DNA of 64,000 nt from Methylobacterium ajmalii (GTDB taxonomy: Bacteria; Pseudomonadota; Alphaproteobacteria; Rhizobiales; Beijerinckiaceae), in contig NZ_JACWCT010000081.1 in NCBI RefSeq assembly GCF_016613415.1, positions 50,382-114,381 on the forward strand, in the 5' to 3' direction. Position 1 is the stretch's first letter. Each line of letters opens with the position of its first letter. The notes beneath the pieces are model-generated. The model was given only the letters and a program-made list of their open reading frames with translations. It had not been told where the DNA came from and did not search any database. A program made the translations under genes and the position numbers. Of this stretch, positions 26,943 through 35,884 are shown one piece after another.

Positions 26943-28448
26943 ATGAGCCTTCACACCGAGACGCTGGTGATCGGCGGAGGACCGGCGGGCCTGACCACCG
27001 GCTACATGCTGGCCAAGGCCGGCCGCGACGTCGTGGTTCTGGAACGCGACGCGACCCAGGTCGGCGGCATCAGCCGCACGGTGGAGTACAAGGGCTACCT
27101 GTTCGACATCGGCGGCCACCGCTTCTTCTCGAAGGCGAAGGAGGTGGTCGACCTCTGGAACGAGATCCTGCCCGACGACTTCATCGAGCGGCCGCGCCTG
27201 TCGCGGATCTACTACAAGGGCAAGACCTACGCCTATCCGCTCAAGGCCTTCGAGGCCCTGCGCAACCTCGGCATCGTCGAGAGCGGCCTTTGCGTCGCCT
27301 CCTATCTCTGGGCCCGCGCCCGGCCGATCAAGGAGCCGAAGAGCTTCCACGAGTGGGTCCGCAACCAGTTCGGCGAGCGGCTGTTCTCGATCTTCTTCAA
27401 GACCTACACCGAGAAGGTGTGGGGCATGTCCTGCGACGACATCTCGGCCGACTGGGCGGCGCAGCGCATCAAGGGGCTCGACCTCGGCGCGGCGATCCGC
27501 GACGGGCTCAAGCGCTCGCTCGGCCTGCACCGGCCGGCCGCCTCCGGCGACGGCACCGTCATCAAGACCCTGATCGAGTCGTTCCGCTACCCCCGCCGCG
27601 GCCCCGGCATGATGTGGGACGCCGCCGCGGCCGCGATCCGCAAGAACGGCGGCCGGGTCCTGCTCGACCGGCGGGTCGACGGCCTGTCGTACGACGCCGC
27701 GACCAAGCTCTGGACCGTGAGCGCCCGGCGCGAGGACGGCAGCCGCGAGACCTTCACGGCCCGCAACGTCGTCTCCTCGGCGCCGATCCGCGAGCTCGTG
27801 GGCGCCATCCGCCCGGCCCCGTTGAGCACCTTCCAGGCGCGCAGCCTCCGCTACCGCGACTTCGTCACCGTGGCGCTGATCGCGCGCGCCAAGGACAGCT
27901 TCCCGGACAACTGGATCTACGTCCACGACCCGGCGGTGAAGGTCGGCCGGGTGCAGAACTTCCGCTCCTGGTCGCCCGAGATGGTGCCGGACGACGCCTA
28001 TACCTGCCTCGGCCTCGAATATTTCTGCTTCGAGGGCGACGGGCTGTGGACCGCGCCGGATTCCGAGCTGATCGCACTCGCCCGCCGCGAGATCGGCCAG
28101 ATCGGCCTCGTCGATCCGTCGAGCGTCGTCGATGCCTGCGTGGTGCGCCAGCCCAAGGCCTACCCGGTCTACGACGACGCCTACCGGGCCCACGTCGCGA
28201 CGATCCGCCGGGACCTCGAAGGCAGCTACCCGTCGCTCCACCTCGTCGGCCGCAACGGGATGCACAAGTACAACAACCAGGACCACGCGATGATGACCGC
28301 CATGCTGACGGCGCAAAACATCATCCTGGGCGAGCGGCGCTACGACGTGTGGAACGTCAACGAGGATGCCGAGTACGGCGAGGCCGGGCTCTCGGGGGCG
28401 CAGGAGGCCCTGGGCAGCGAGCGGATGGTGCCCCGCAAGGTGGCGTGA
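26943..28448 (+). CDS. FAD-dependent oxidoreductase, UDP-galactopyranose mutase/protoporphyrinogen oxidase-like
   Basis: A 501-residue flavoprotein starting MSLHTETLVIGGGPAGLTTGYMLAKAGRDVVVLERD (FAD site) followed by GGISRTVEYKGYLFDIGGHRFFSKAKEV. The FDIGGHRFFSK element and the C-terminal YPSLHLVGRNGMHKYNNQDHAMMTAMLTAQNI identify the bacterial NAD(P)/FAD protein group related to UDP-galactopyranose mutase, usually found in polysaccharide or glycolipid loci. ATG 26943 starts the conserved domain. Its divergence from a GT-C glycosyltransferase supports a sugar-related role, but the reaction is not proven. Confidence 0.78.
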   Translation: MSLHTETLVIGGGPAGLTTGYMLAKAGRDVVVLERDATQVGGISRTVEYKGYLFDIGGHRFFSKAKEVVDLWNEILPDDFIERPRLSRIYYKGKTYAYPLKAFEALRNLGIVESGLCVASYLWARARPIKEPKSFHEWVRNQFGERLFSIFFKTYTEKVWGMSCDDISADWAAQRIKGLDLGAAIRDGLKRSLGLHRPAASGDGTVIKTLIESFRYPRRGPGMMWDAAAAAIRKNGGRVLLDRRVDGLSYDAATKLWTVSARREDGSRETFTARNVVSSAPIRELVGAIRPAPLSTFQARSLRYRDFVTVALIARAKDSFPDNWIYVHDPAVKVGRVQNFRSWSPEMVPDDAYTCLGLEYFCFEGDGLWTAPDSELIALARREIGQIGLVDPSSVVDACVVRQPKAYPVYDDAYRAHVATIRRDLEGSYPSLHLVGRNGMHKYNNQDHAMMTAMLTAQNIILGERRYDVWNVNEDAEYGEAGLSGAQEALGSERMVPRKVA

Positions 28449-28612
28449 GCCGGACGGGGGCGCCGGGGCGCGGCGAACGGGACGCACCCTCGCCGGTTCC
28501 GGGCCCCCGCGACGGCGGCGGAGCTTCACAGGACCTCGCCCCTCGACTAAGGAGCCGGCACGAGCCCCCGCACCCTCGGCCCGATGAAGACCCGCGGAAG
28601 GACCCCACGACC

Positions 28613-29779
28613 ATGACCGGCTTCGACACCGTCGGCCTCACCCGGCCCGCCTCGCAGCTCGTGACCGTGTTCGGGGGATCGGGTTTCCTCGGCCGTCACG
28701 TCGTGCGGGCGCTGGCCAAGCGCGGCTACCGGATCCGGGTGGCGGTGCGCCGGCCCGACCTCGCGCAGTTCCTCCAGCCTCTCGGCCGCGTCGGCCAGAT
28801 CGTCGGCGTGCAGGCCAACCTGCGCAATCCGGCCTCGATCGTGCGCGCTACCGAGCACGCCGACATCGTGGTCAACCTCGTCGGCATCCTGCAGGAGAGC
28901 GGCAGCCAGAGCTTCCAGCGCCTCCAGGCCGACGGCGCCGCCGAGATCGCCCGGGCCGCCGCCGCGGTCGGCGCGCCGATGATCCACGTCTCGGCCCTCG
29001 GCGCCGACGAGGCGTCCGCATCCGCCTATGCCCGCTCGAAGGCGATCGGCGAGGCCCGGGTGCTCGAGGCGCGGCCCGACGCCGTGATCTTCCGGCCCTC
29101 GATCGTGTTCGGGCCGGGCGACAGCTTCTTCAACCGCTTCGCGGGCCTCGCCCGGATGCTGCCGGTGCTGCCGCTCGCCGGCGCCGAGGCCCGGATGCAG
29201 CCGGTCTTCGCCGGCGACGTCGCCGAGGCGATCGCCCGGGCGGTCGAGGGCGGGCTCCGGGGCGGCCGGGTCTACGAGCTCGGCGGGCCGGAGATCCTGA
29301 CCCTGCAGCAGCTCGTCGAGTACACCCTCAAGGTGACGATGCGCAGCCGCGTGGTGCTGCCGCTGCCGGCCCCCGCCGCCCGCCTCCAGGCCCGGGTGAT
29401 GGAGCTCGTCGACACCGCGACGCTCGGCCTCCTGCCCGACACCCTGAAGCTCACCCGCGACCAGGTCACCCTGCTCCAGAGCGACAACGTCGTGTCCGAG
29501 GCCGCCAAGGCGGACGGCCGCACGATCGAGGGGATCGGCATCGCCCCGACCGCGATCGAGGCGGTGGTGCCGGGCTATCTCTGGCGCTTCCGCAAGGCCG
29601 GCCAGTTCGCCACCGGCCGCGGCACCCCCGAGATGGCCGCGACCCCGGACCTGATCGCCCCCGAGCCGATGGGCCCGGGCTCGCAGCACCACCCGGGCGA
29701 CGCGAGCGGCCCGGCGATCGGCCAGCTGGCCGCGGGCGCCGGGCCGGCGCCGGGCGTGCGCTGGGGCAAGCGGCAGTGA
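28613..29779 (+). CDS. NDUFA9-like NAD(P)-binding protein (complex I-associated SDR)
   Basis: A 388-residue atypical SDR. It has TVFGGSGFLGRHVVRALAKRGYRIRVAVRRPDLAQFLQPLG at the N terminus, the pattern of NDUFA9-type proteins, plus ADIVVNLVGILQESGSQSFQRLQADGA and PSIVFGPGDSFFNRFAGLARMLPVLPLAG. In mitochondria NDUFA9 is an accessory complex I subunit; bacterial homologues are mostly uncharacterised NAD(P)H-binding proteins, some with ubiquinone-biosynthesis links. The last 60 residues are Pro/Gly/Ala-rich. The gene ends before a strong terminator at 29805. Confidence 0.85.
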   Translation: MTGFDTVGLTRPASQLVTVFGGSGFLGRHVVRALAKRGYRIRVAVRRPDLAQFLQPLGRVGQIVGVQANLRNPASIVRATEHADIVVNLVGILQESGSQSFQRLQADGAAEIARAAAAVGAPMIHVSALGADEASASAYARSKAIGEARVLEARPDAVIFRPSIVFGPGDSFFNRFAGLARMLPVLPLAGAEARMQPVFAGDVAEAIARAVEGGLRGGRVYELGGPEILTLQQLVEYTLKVTMRSRVVLPLPAPAARLQARVMELVDTATLGLLPDTLKLTRDQVTLLQSDNVVSEAAKADGRTIEGIGIAPTAIEAVVPGYLWRFRKAGQFATGRGTPEMAATPDLIAPEPMGPGSQHHPGDASGPAIGQLAAGAGPAPGVRWGKRQ

Positions 29780-29804
29780 ACCGACAACCGGTTCGCAGAT
29801 GAAG

Positions 29805-29834
29805 AAAGGGCGGTCCCGAAGGACCGCCCTTTTT
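29805..29834 (+). terminator. Rho-independent terminator after the NDUFA9-like gene
   Basis: AAAGGGCGGTCC (29805-29816), loop CGAA, GGACCGCCCTTT (29821-29832), then TT. A perfect 12-bp stem with a T-run, 25 bases after the stop codon. Confidence 0.9.
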
Positions 29835-29942
29835 CTTGGGTCGCCACCCGTTCCCGCACGACCGGAGCGACGCGCACCGAAGCGACGCGCGACAGGGTTC
29901 GAAACGGGCGGGACGAACGATCGTCCCGCCGCAGGCGATCCC

Positions 29943-30725
29943 TCAGATCGACCGCACGGCTCCGCCGTCGACCCGGATCATGCTGCCGGTGACGTAGGAG
30001 GCCCGCTCCGAGGCCAGGAAGCACGCCACGTCGGCGAATTCCTGGACACGGCCGTAGCGCTTGGCGGGAATCGCCGCGCGGGCGGCCTCGGCGATCTCGT
30101 CGCGCGACTTGCCCTGCGCCTTGGCGTTGGCAGTATCCAGTTCGCCGGTGCGGTCGGTCTCGATGCGGCCGGGCAGGATCATGTTGACGGTGACGCCGTC
30201 GGCCGCGACTTCGGCCGACAGGGTCTTGGCCCAGCCGGCGATCGAGGCGCGCAGCGCGTTCGACATCACGAGGTTGGGGATCGGCTGCTCGACGCCGCTC
30301 GAGGCCACCACGACGATGCGGCCGAAGCCGGACTGGCGCATGCCCGGCAGGACGAGCCCGGCGAGGCGGAAGACCGGGGTCACCATCGCCTCGAATTGCG
30401 GCGTCCAGGCCTCGGGCTGGACGGTGAGGGCGGTGCCGGCCGGCGGACCGCCGGTATTGGCGATCAGGATGTCGACCCCGCCGAGATGCTCCTGGGCAGC
30501 AGCGAAGATCGCCTCGACGTTGTCCTTCAGGGGGCCCGCGAAGGCGTGGGCGCGGCCCTGGCCGCGGGCGTTGATCGCCGCCACCGCCTCGTCCAGGCGC
30601 TCGGCGGTGCGGGCGGTGAGCAGCACGTCCGCGCCCTCGGCCGCCAGGGCCTCGGCGATGCCGCGGCCGAGGCCGCGGCTGGACGACAGGACGAGGGCGC
30701 GCTTGCCCTTGAGACCGAGATCCAT
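29943..30725 (-). CDS. SDR-family protein lacking the canonical Tyr-x-x-x-Lys
   Basis: A 260-residue short-chain dehydrogenase with an atypical cofactor motif (SSSRGLGRGIAEALAAEGADVLLTAR), NTGG in place of NNAG, and C-terminal ASERASYVTGSMIRVDGG. At the catalytic site the Ser pair is present (ASSGVEQP, 142-143), but the expected Tyr155 and Lys159 are Ser and Arg (SNALR). This matches a known subgroup of FabG-like proteins in which the site reads xxSNALRA. It may use different chemistry or bind rather than reduce its ligand. ATG 30725 is followed by conserved LGLKGKRALV. It stands alone upstream of a repeat element. Confidence 0.85.
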   Translation of the reverse strand: MDLGLKGKRALVLSSSRGLGRGIAEALAAEGADVLLTARTAERLDEAVAAINARGQGRAHAFAGPLKDNVEAIFAAAQEHLGGVDILIANTGGPPAGTALTVQPEAWTPQFEAMVTPVFRLAGLVLPGMRQSGFGRIVVVASSGVEQPIPNLVMSNALRASIAGWAKTLSAEVAADGVTVNMILPGRIETDRTGELDTANAKAQGKSRDEIAEAARAAIPAKRYGRVQEFADVACFLASERASYVTGSMIRVDGGAVRSI

Positions 30726-30789
30726 GGTGGGTCCTCCCGTGATGGGTCGAGCTTGTTCGAGGCAGGGACTAACACACGCACCTGTGCCC

Positions 30790-30931
30790 TCCCACCCACG
30801 ACCTCATCCTGAGGTGTGAGCGAAGCGAGCCTCGAAGGAGGGCTCCAGAAATCTCCGCGATCCCTGGAGCCCTCCTTCGAGGTCAGTCGATCTTTGATCG
30901 ACTGACACCTCAGGATGAGGTCGTGCGTGGG
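30790..30931. repeat. Nested palindromic intergenic repeat
   Basis: About 142 bases with three nested or adjacent inverted pairs. The outer arms (30791-30817 and 30905-30931) match with one difference, centred on ACCTCATCCTGAGGTGT. The inner arms CTCGAAGGAGGGCTCCAG (30831-30848) and its complement (30864-30881) are perfect. A small hairpin AGTCGATC-TTT-GATCGACT lies at 30885-30903. It fills the gap between the SDR gene and the argH stop and looks like a dispersed MITE/REP-like element. Confidence 0.75.
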
Positions 30932-30950
30932 ACTAACAGACCTGTACCGC

Positions 30951-32342
30951 TCAGGCCGTCTCGCCGGCCAGGCGCTTGAGCCAGCCCTCGGCCTGCGCCC
31001 GCACGTTGTCCGGCGCGGTGCCGCCGTAGCTGGTGCGGCTCGCGACCGAGTTCTCGACGCCGAGCACCGCGAAGACGGCCTCGGAGATGCGCGGCTCCTC
31101 GGCCTGCATCACGGCGAGCGGCAGCGCCTCGAGGCCGATGCCGCGGGACGAGGCCTCGCCGACGAGGCGGCCGGTGACGTGGTGGGCATCGCGGAACGGC
31201 AGGCCGAGCTCGCGTACCAGCCAGTCGGCGAGATCCGTGGCGGTGGCGTAGCCGGAGCCGGCCGCCACCTTAAGGACCTCGGGCACGGGTTCGAGATCCC
31301 GGACCATGCCCGCCATGGCGGCGAGGCACAGCGAGAGGGTCTGGAGCGCGTCGAAGGTGCCCTCCTTGTCCTCCTGCATGTCCTTCGAATAGGCGAGCGG
31401 CAGGCCCTTCATGACGATGAGCAGCCCCGACAGGGCGCCGATGACCCGGCCCGACTTCGCCCGCACCAGCTCGGCGGCGTCGGGGTTGCGCTTCTGCGGC
31501 ATGATCGAGGAGCCGGTGGTGAACCGGTCCGACAGCTTGACGAAGCCGAACTGCGCCGAGGTCCAGACCACGATCTCTTCCGCGAACCGCGACAGGTGCA
31601 CCGCCGCGATCGCCGCCGCCGACAGCGCCTCGAGGGCGAAGTCGCGGTCGGCCACCGAATCGAGGGAATTCGCCGTCGGCCGGTCGAAGCCGAGGCTCTT
31701 CGCGGTGGCGTGCCGGTCGATCGGGAACGAGGTACCGGCGAGCGCCGCGGCGCCGAGCGGGCACTCGTTGAGGCGGGCGTGGGCGTCGCGGAACCGGCCG
31801 CGGTCGCGGTTCAGCATCTCGACATAGGCGAGGAGATGGTGGCCGAAGGTGACGGGCTGGGCCGATTGCAGGTGGGTGAAGCCCGGCATCACCGTGCCGG
31901 CGTGCTTGAGCGCCAGCTCGGCCATCGCCTGCTGCAGGTCGGCGGCCTGGCCGTCGAGGGCGTCGAGGGTGTCGCGCACCCACAACTTCATGTCGGTGGC
32001 GACCTGGTCGTTGCGCGAGCGCGCGGTGTGGAGGCGCCCGGCCGTCGGGCCGACGATCTCGCGCAACCGGCTCTCCACGCTCATGTGGATGTCCTCGAGC
32101 TCGCGGCGGAACTCGAAGGTGCCGGCCTCGATCTCGGACTGGACGGACTTGAGCCCGGCCTCGATCTTCGCCACATCCTCGGCCGGCAGGATCCCCGCCT
32201 TGCCCAGCATCGCGACGTGGGCGAGCGAGCCCCGGATGTCCTGGGGGGCGAGGCGCTTGTCGAAGCCGATGGAGGCGTTGATCTCCTCCATGATCTCGGC
32301 GGGGCCGCTCGCGAAGCGCCCGCCCCACATCCGGTTGCTCAT
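30951..32342 (-). CDS. argH: Argininosuccinate lyase
   Basis: Cleaves argininosuccinate to arginine and fumarate, the last step of arginine synthesis. The 463-residue protein has the normal length and the fumarase/aspartase superfamily signature [25 protein letters not shown], plus the N-terminal [27 protein letters not shown] and [17 protein letters not shown] typical of ArgH. ATG 32342 begins the conserved [10 protein letters not shown]. Its start codon shares CATG (32340-32343) with the start of the divergent tlpA-like gene, leaving no intergenic space. Confidence 0.97.
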   Translation of the reverse strand: MSNRMWGGRFASGPAEIMEEINASIGFDKRLAPQDIRGSLAHVAMLGKAGILPAEDVAKIEAGLKSVQSEIEAGTFEFRRELEDIHMSVESRLREIVGPTAGRLHTARSRNDQVATDMKLWVRDTLDALDGQAADLQQAMAELALKHAGTVMPGFTHLQSAQPVTFGHHLLAYVEMLNRDRGRFRDAHARLNECPLGAAALAGTSFPIDRHATAKSLGFDRPTANSLDSVADRDFALEALSAAAIAAVHLSRFAEEIVVWTSAQFGFVKLSDRFTTGSSIMPQKRNPDAAELVRAKSGRVIGALSGLLIVMKGLPLAYSKDMQEDKEGTFDALQTLSLCLAAMAGMVRDLEPVPEVLKVAAGSGYATATDLADWLVRELGLPFRDAHHVTGRLVGEASSRGIGLEALPLAVMQAEEPRISEAVFAVLGVENSVASRTSYGGTAPDNVRAQAEGWLKRLAGETA

Positions 32343-32988
32343 GTCCTCACCTCGTCTCGCCTCATCGCGAAAAGCCCGCCTCGCCCTGGTCGCGGGGGGG
32401 CTCGCGGCACTCCTCGGCCTCGGGGCTGCCCTATACGGGGTTGCGGGCGGGGGCAACGGCGGCGCCTGCCCGCTCGCCAAGGCCACGGCCGCCCGGGTCG
32501 CGCCGCTCGCCCGCGGCGAGGTCGCGGCGCTCCAGGTCGCCGCGAGCCCGAAGGCCGCGCCCGCCCTCGCCTTCACCGGCCCGGACGGGCAACCGAGGAC
32601 CCTCGCCGACCTGAAGGGCCGCACGGTGCTCCTGAACCTGTGGGCGACCTGGTGCGCGCCCTGCAAGGCGGAGATGCCGGCCCTCGACCGGCTCCAGGGT
32701 GAACTCGGGGGCCAGGATTTCGAGGTGGTGGCGCTCAACCTCGACACCCGCAACCCCGAGCGGCCGCCGCTCTGGATGAAGGAGAACGGCATCGCGCGGC
32801 TCGCCTACTACTCCGATCCGGGCGGGCGGGCGCTGCCGGTGCTGCAGCAGGGCGGCGACGTGGTGGGCCTGCCCACCACTTTCCTGATCGATCCGGCCGG
32901 CTGCGAGATCGGCGTGATGAAGGGCCCGGCGGAATGGGCGAGCGCGGACGCCCTGAGGCTGATCCGGGCGGCGCTCGGGCGGGGGTAG
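32341..32988 (+). CDS. tlpA: TlpA/DsbE-like thiol:disulfide interchange protein
   Basis: A 215-residue membrane-anchored periplasmic thioredoxin. An N-terminal anchor ([26 protein letters not shown], about 12-37) precedes a thioredoxin domain with the active site [15 protein letters not shown] (Cys105, Cys108) and cis-Pro region GLPTTFLID. TlpA reduces periplasmic Cys pairs, for example in cytochrome oxidase copper-site assembly. ATG 32341 overlaps the argH start in opposite orientation; no Shine-Dalgarno is visible upstream, so translation may be leaderless or begin elsewhere. An adjacent argH-tlpA pair is common in this order, by general knowledge. Confidence 0.85.
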   Translation: MSSPRLASSRKARLALVAGGLAALLGLGAALYGVAGGGNGGACPLAKATAARVAPLARGEVAALQVAASPKAAPALAFTGPDGQPRTLADLKGRTVLLNLWATWCAPCKAEMPALDRLQGELGGQDFEVVALNLDTRNPERPPLWMKENGIARLAYYSDPGGRALPVLQQGGDVVGLPTTFLIDPAGCEIGVMKGPAEWASADALRLIRAALGRG

Positions 32989-33059
32989 CGCCCGTCGGTA
33001 CTCGTGCGCGGCGGGGCCTCCCGCCTCGATCCATCACTGTGACGTACGCGTTATACGCT

Positions 33060-33086
33060 TTCCGGCCGCTGGAATCGCGGCCGGAA
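33060..33086. terminator. Hairpin between convergent tlpA and metallopeptidase operon
   Basis: TTCCGGCCGC (33060-33069) pairs with GCGGCCGGAA (33077-33086) around TGGAATC. It lies between the two convergent ends (32988 and 33118). There is no strong T-run; a bidirectional terminator is likely. Confidence 0.5.
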
Positions 33087-33117
33087 TACAAGCTTCACAT
33101 CGGGAAATTGGCTCAGC

Positions 33118-33429
33118 TCAGGGAGCTTGGAAGCCCTTGTGTCCCCAGTTCAAGCCATTGCCGGTTCGGGGCTTGTCCATCCCCGCCGTCCGCTCCGCCC
33201 AGGCGCTCAGCGATAGCCGCTCGACCAGCGACAGGCCCGCGGTCGAGGCAGGATCGAGCTGCGCCGGCGTCTTCACACCGGGCAACGCGCGCAACGCGTC
33301 GATCACGGGTTTCTCGGCCTCCACGACGAAGACGCGATCTGAAAATTCCTGGGTCTTGCGGGCTTGCAAGAGGGCCGACCACGTACCGGCATTCGCCTTG
33401 TCGGGGTCGACGATCACGACCTGTTCCAT
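33118..33429 (-). CDS. Small conserved-looking partner of the metallopeptidase
   Basis: A 103-residue protein with no signal peptide: MEQVVIVDPDKANAGTWSALLQ at the start, VIDALRALPGVKTPAQL in the middle and RTGNGLNWGHKGFQAP at the end. I do not recognise the family. The predicted beta-alpha-beta-alpha order and the LRALPGV element are loosely like inhibitor-I9 propeptide domains, so an inhibitor or chaperone of the adjacent peptidase is conceivable, but this is inference. It has a strong AGGAGG site overlapping the stop of the metallopeptidase gene, ten bases upstream of ATG 33429, so the two are co-expressed. Base composition is lower in GC than neighbours. Confidence 0.72.
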   Translation of the reverse strand: MEQVVIVDPDKANAGTWSALLQARKTQEFSDRVFVVEAEKPVIDALRALPGVKTPAQLDPASTAGLSLVERLSLSAWAERTAGMDKPRTGNGLNWGHKGFQAP

Positions 33430-33439
33430 CCCGGACCTC

Positions 33440-34522
33440 CTACACAGTGCCGGCAGCCGGGGACAGGCCGGCGAGGTGGGGCATAGTGTAGCCGAGATGA
33501 TACGGCGTTTCAGTGCACATAGCCCAGTCGTTGCTCTTCATGATACATGGCACACCTCCCTTGTCAGCGCAACTCTCGCAGTTGAGGTTGGGGCGGCCGT
33601 ATACCCCGTGGGAACCCGCGCAATTGCAACCGCTCAACGCATATTCGTCGGGCGCACCGAACACGTGCCCGGTTTCGTGGGCAAACACGCGGTCCAGATT
33701 GTCGGTTCCCCACCCGTCGTTGTCGTAATGCATGACGACATAGTCCCCGCGGCAATAGGCGAAATGCTGCAGCTGATAATGCGTGAAGAAGGCGCAGTAG
33801 GCGGCATGGGCGCTCCGGGCGGCCTTGATCGTCTTGATGTAGCGCGCAATACCGGACAGTCCCGCCGGTTGCCCGATGGCGGCGAGCGCGGCATCCCGCC
33901 ACGGTGCCTCGAGCTGCTCGTAGGGATCGCTGCCGGTGGCGTTCTGGCCTGCCACCGCGGGCGTGGTGATCGAAGCGACCTGTATGTCGTAGGTGAACGT
34001 TACGTCCCGCGCCGGCGCCCGTCCGCCGAGGAAACTCAAGCCGTTCTGCACCTCGGCGACGATCTTCTGCTGTTGAGCAGCGGTCATCTCCAGGTCGCCC
34101 GGCCCGGACACGATGACTAGGCCGACCGCGATCCGGCCGGCCAGCCGACGGACGACCGGGGCCTGCGGCACGGCGAGCGGTGCCGGAGGGATCGGCGGAG
34201 CCGGCGGGACCAACCGGCCTTGGTCGCGATGCTGCTGCGGTTGGTCGCCGTCACCACTCCAGGACGCCGACCGGTGCGGGCGGTTTTCCTTCGCATCCAG
34301 GTAGGATGCGCGCATGCGGAGCTTGAAGGCTTCGATTCCCAGACGTTCCTGCGCATTCAGGCCGGCCTCGTTGATGGGAGCGTGCAAGGCAGACGCCGCC
34401 GATAAGCCAATCCGTACCGCCGGCCCATACTCGTGGAGCACAGGCGGCGGCGCGGCCAGAGCCGCACCGCCCTGGGTCATCGGCGTCAGGAGTGCCTCGG
34501 GAAGATTGACGTCGCCGGCCAT
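33440..34522 (-). CDS. Metzincin-type zinc metallopeptidase with Cys-rich C-terminal region
   Basis: A 360-residue protein. The zinc site is VFAHETGHVFGAPDEY: His282, Glu283, His286, and Asp292 in the place of the third ligand (HExxHxxGxxD, as in snapalysin-type metzincins). A Met-turn candidate is CIMKSN (Met328). Six Cys (299, 301, 315, 318, 326, 336) cluster around the site and may form disulfides or a structural metal site. Residues 1-80 have no signal peptide; 100-122 are a Pro-rich linker (VPPAPPIPPAPLAVP); the catalytic domain is about 125-350. It is the first gene of an operon with a 103-residue partner. It has lower GC than flanking genes and an AT-rich leader, consistent with transfer. 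Confidence 0.78.
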   Translation of the reverse strand: MAGDVNLPEALLTPMTQGGAALAAPPPVLHEYGPAVRIGLSAASALHAPINEAGLNAQERLGIEAFKLRMRASYLDAKENRPHRSASWSGDGDQPQQHRDQGRLVPPAPPIPPAPLAVPQAPVVRRLAGRIAVGLVIVSGPGDLEMTAAQQQKIVAEVQNGLSFLGGRAPARDVTFTYDIQVASITTPAVAGQNATGSDPYEQLEAPWRDAALAAIGQPAGLSGIARYIKTIKAARSAHAAYCAFFTHYQLQHFAYCRGDYVVMHYDNDGWGTDNLDRVFAHETGHVFGAPDEYALSGCNCAGSHGVYGRPNLNCESCADKGGVPCIMKSNDWAMCTETPYHLGYTMPHLAGLSPAAGTV

Positions 34523-34591
34523 TGCGGGGAGTGCCTCGCTCTCGATGATGGTGCCAGCAAATAATCAAAAAATCGTTTCACTGGAAAGACT

Positions 34592-34608
34592 GGCATATTA
34601 TTTATGCC
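34592..34608. promoter_or_regulatory. Inverted repeat upstream of the metallopeptidase operon
   Basis: GGCATA-N5-TATGCC, a 17-bp dyad about 70 bases upstream of the ATG at 34522, in an AT-rich leader. Size and place suit an operator for a dimeric repressor or activator. No regulator gene is adjacent. Confidence 0.35.
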
Positions 34609-34735
34609 GCCCCACAAAAAGATCTAACTTATCGCAAAACTGTTTTCCACGACCTTCGCCGTCAGGCATGGTGCCGGGGTACCACGGTTCGTTGCCGGCG
34701 TTGATCCCGGGCGCCTTTCCTGGCACCCGGGCGCC

Positions 34736-35884
34736 ATGCAGCCCTCCCCCTCCCCCCGGCGCCTGCCGCGCCCGCTATCGGCCCTGCGCGGCCAGCCGGT
34801 CAGCGGCGCGGGCGGCGGGCTCGTCCTGATGGCGAGCGCGGTGCTGGCGCTCGTCGTCGCCAACAGGCCCTACGGCGAGGCCTACGCCCACGCGCTCCAC
34901 GCGACGGTCGGGCCGCTGAGCGTGCTGCGCTGGATCAACGACGGCCTGATGGCCGTGTTCTTCCTGCTCGTCGGGCTCGAGATCAAGCGCGAGATCCTCG
35001 ACGGAGCCCTGCGCACCTGGCCCGACCGGGCGCTGCCGGGGATCGCGGCGCTCGGCGGCATGGCGGTGCCGGCCCTCGTCTACGCCGCGGTCAATGCGTC
35101 ATCGCCCGAGACCCTGCGCGGCTGGGCGATCCCCGCGGCGACCGACGTCGCCTTCGCGCTCGGCGTGCTGGCCCTGCTCGGCTCCCGGGCCCCGGTCTCG
35201 CTCAAGATCTTCCTCACCGCGCTCGCCATCCTGGACGACCTCGGCGCGGTGGTGATCATCGCCTTGTTCTACACCGCCGATTTGTCGGCGCCGATGCTGG
35301 CGCTGGCCGGCGCCGTCACGGCGATGCTGTTCTCGCTCAACCGCGTCGGGCTTCGCCGGCTCGGGCCCTACCTGATCCTCGGCGCCGTCCTGTGGCTCTT
35401 GGTGCTGCGCTCGGGGCTGCACGCCACCGTGGCGGGCGTCGTCCTGGCGCTGGCGATTCCGCTGCGGGCGAGCCCCGGCCGGCCGGACGACCGCGAGTCG
35501 CCGCTCCACGCCCTCGAACACGCGCTTCAGCCCTGGGTCGCCTACGCGATCCTGCCGGTCTTCGGTTTCGCCAATGCCGGCGTGTCGCTCGCCGGGCCGA
35601 CGCCGGGGGCCTTGCTCGCCCCGGTCACCCTGGGGGTCGCGGCGGGGCTGTTTGTCGGCAAGCAGGTCGGGGGGCTCGGCGGCGTCTGGCTCGCGGTGCG
35701 CAGCGGGCTGGCCGCGAGGCCCGCCGGCGCCTCCTGGCGCCACGTCTACGGCGTGGCGCTGCTGTGCGGCATCGGCTTCACCATGAGCCTGTTCATCGGC
35801 GGCCTCGCCTTCGCGAATACGCCGGAATTCGACACCGGGATCAAGCTCGGGGTGTCATCGTCGGCTCGGTGCTCTCGACCCTGA
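34736..35884 (+). CDS. nhaA: Na+/H+ antiporter NhaA with 3' frameshift
   Basis: Exchanges internal sodium for two external protons. The 382-residue product has NhaA signatures: [42 protein letters not shown] (Asp137) and the catalytic pair [17 protein letters not shown] (Asp167-Asp168). Near the C terminus the frame reads [15 protein letters not shown] and stops. The next frame continues with [24 protein letters not shown] to 35928, which is the expected last helix. A duplicated GT at 35852-35855 explains the shift. The full-length product would be about 396 residues. Either the last helix is lost in this strain or this is a sequence error. Confidence 0.85.
   Translation: MQPSPSPRRLPRPLSALRGQPVSGAGGGLVLMASAVLALVVANRPYGEAYAHALHATVGPLSVLRWINDGLMAVFFLLVGLEIKREILDGALRTWPDRALPGIAALGGMAVPALVYAAVNASSPETLRGWAIPAATDVAFALGVLALLGSRAPVSLKIFLTALAILDDLGAVVIIALFYTADLSAPMLALAGAVTAMLFSLNRVGLRRLGPYLILGAVLWLLVLRSGLHATVAGVVLALAIPLRASPGRPDDRESPLHALEHALQPWVAYAILPVFGFANAGVSLAGPTPGALLAPVTLGVAAGLFVGKQVGGLGGVWLAVRSGLAARPAGASWRHVYGVALLCGIGFTMSLFIGGLAFANTPEFDTGIKLGVSSSARCSRP

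Noticed and set aside
30790..30931. CRISPR-like array
   Set aside because: The repeats are inverted and nested, not regularly spaced direct repeats with unique spacers.
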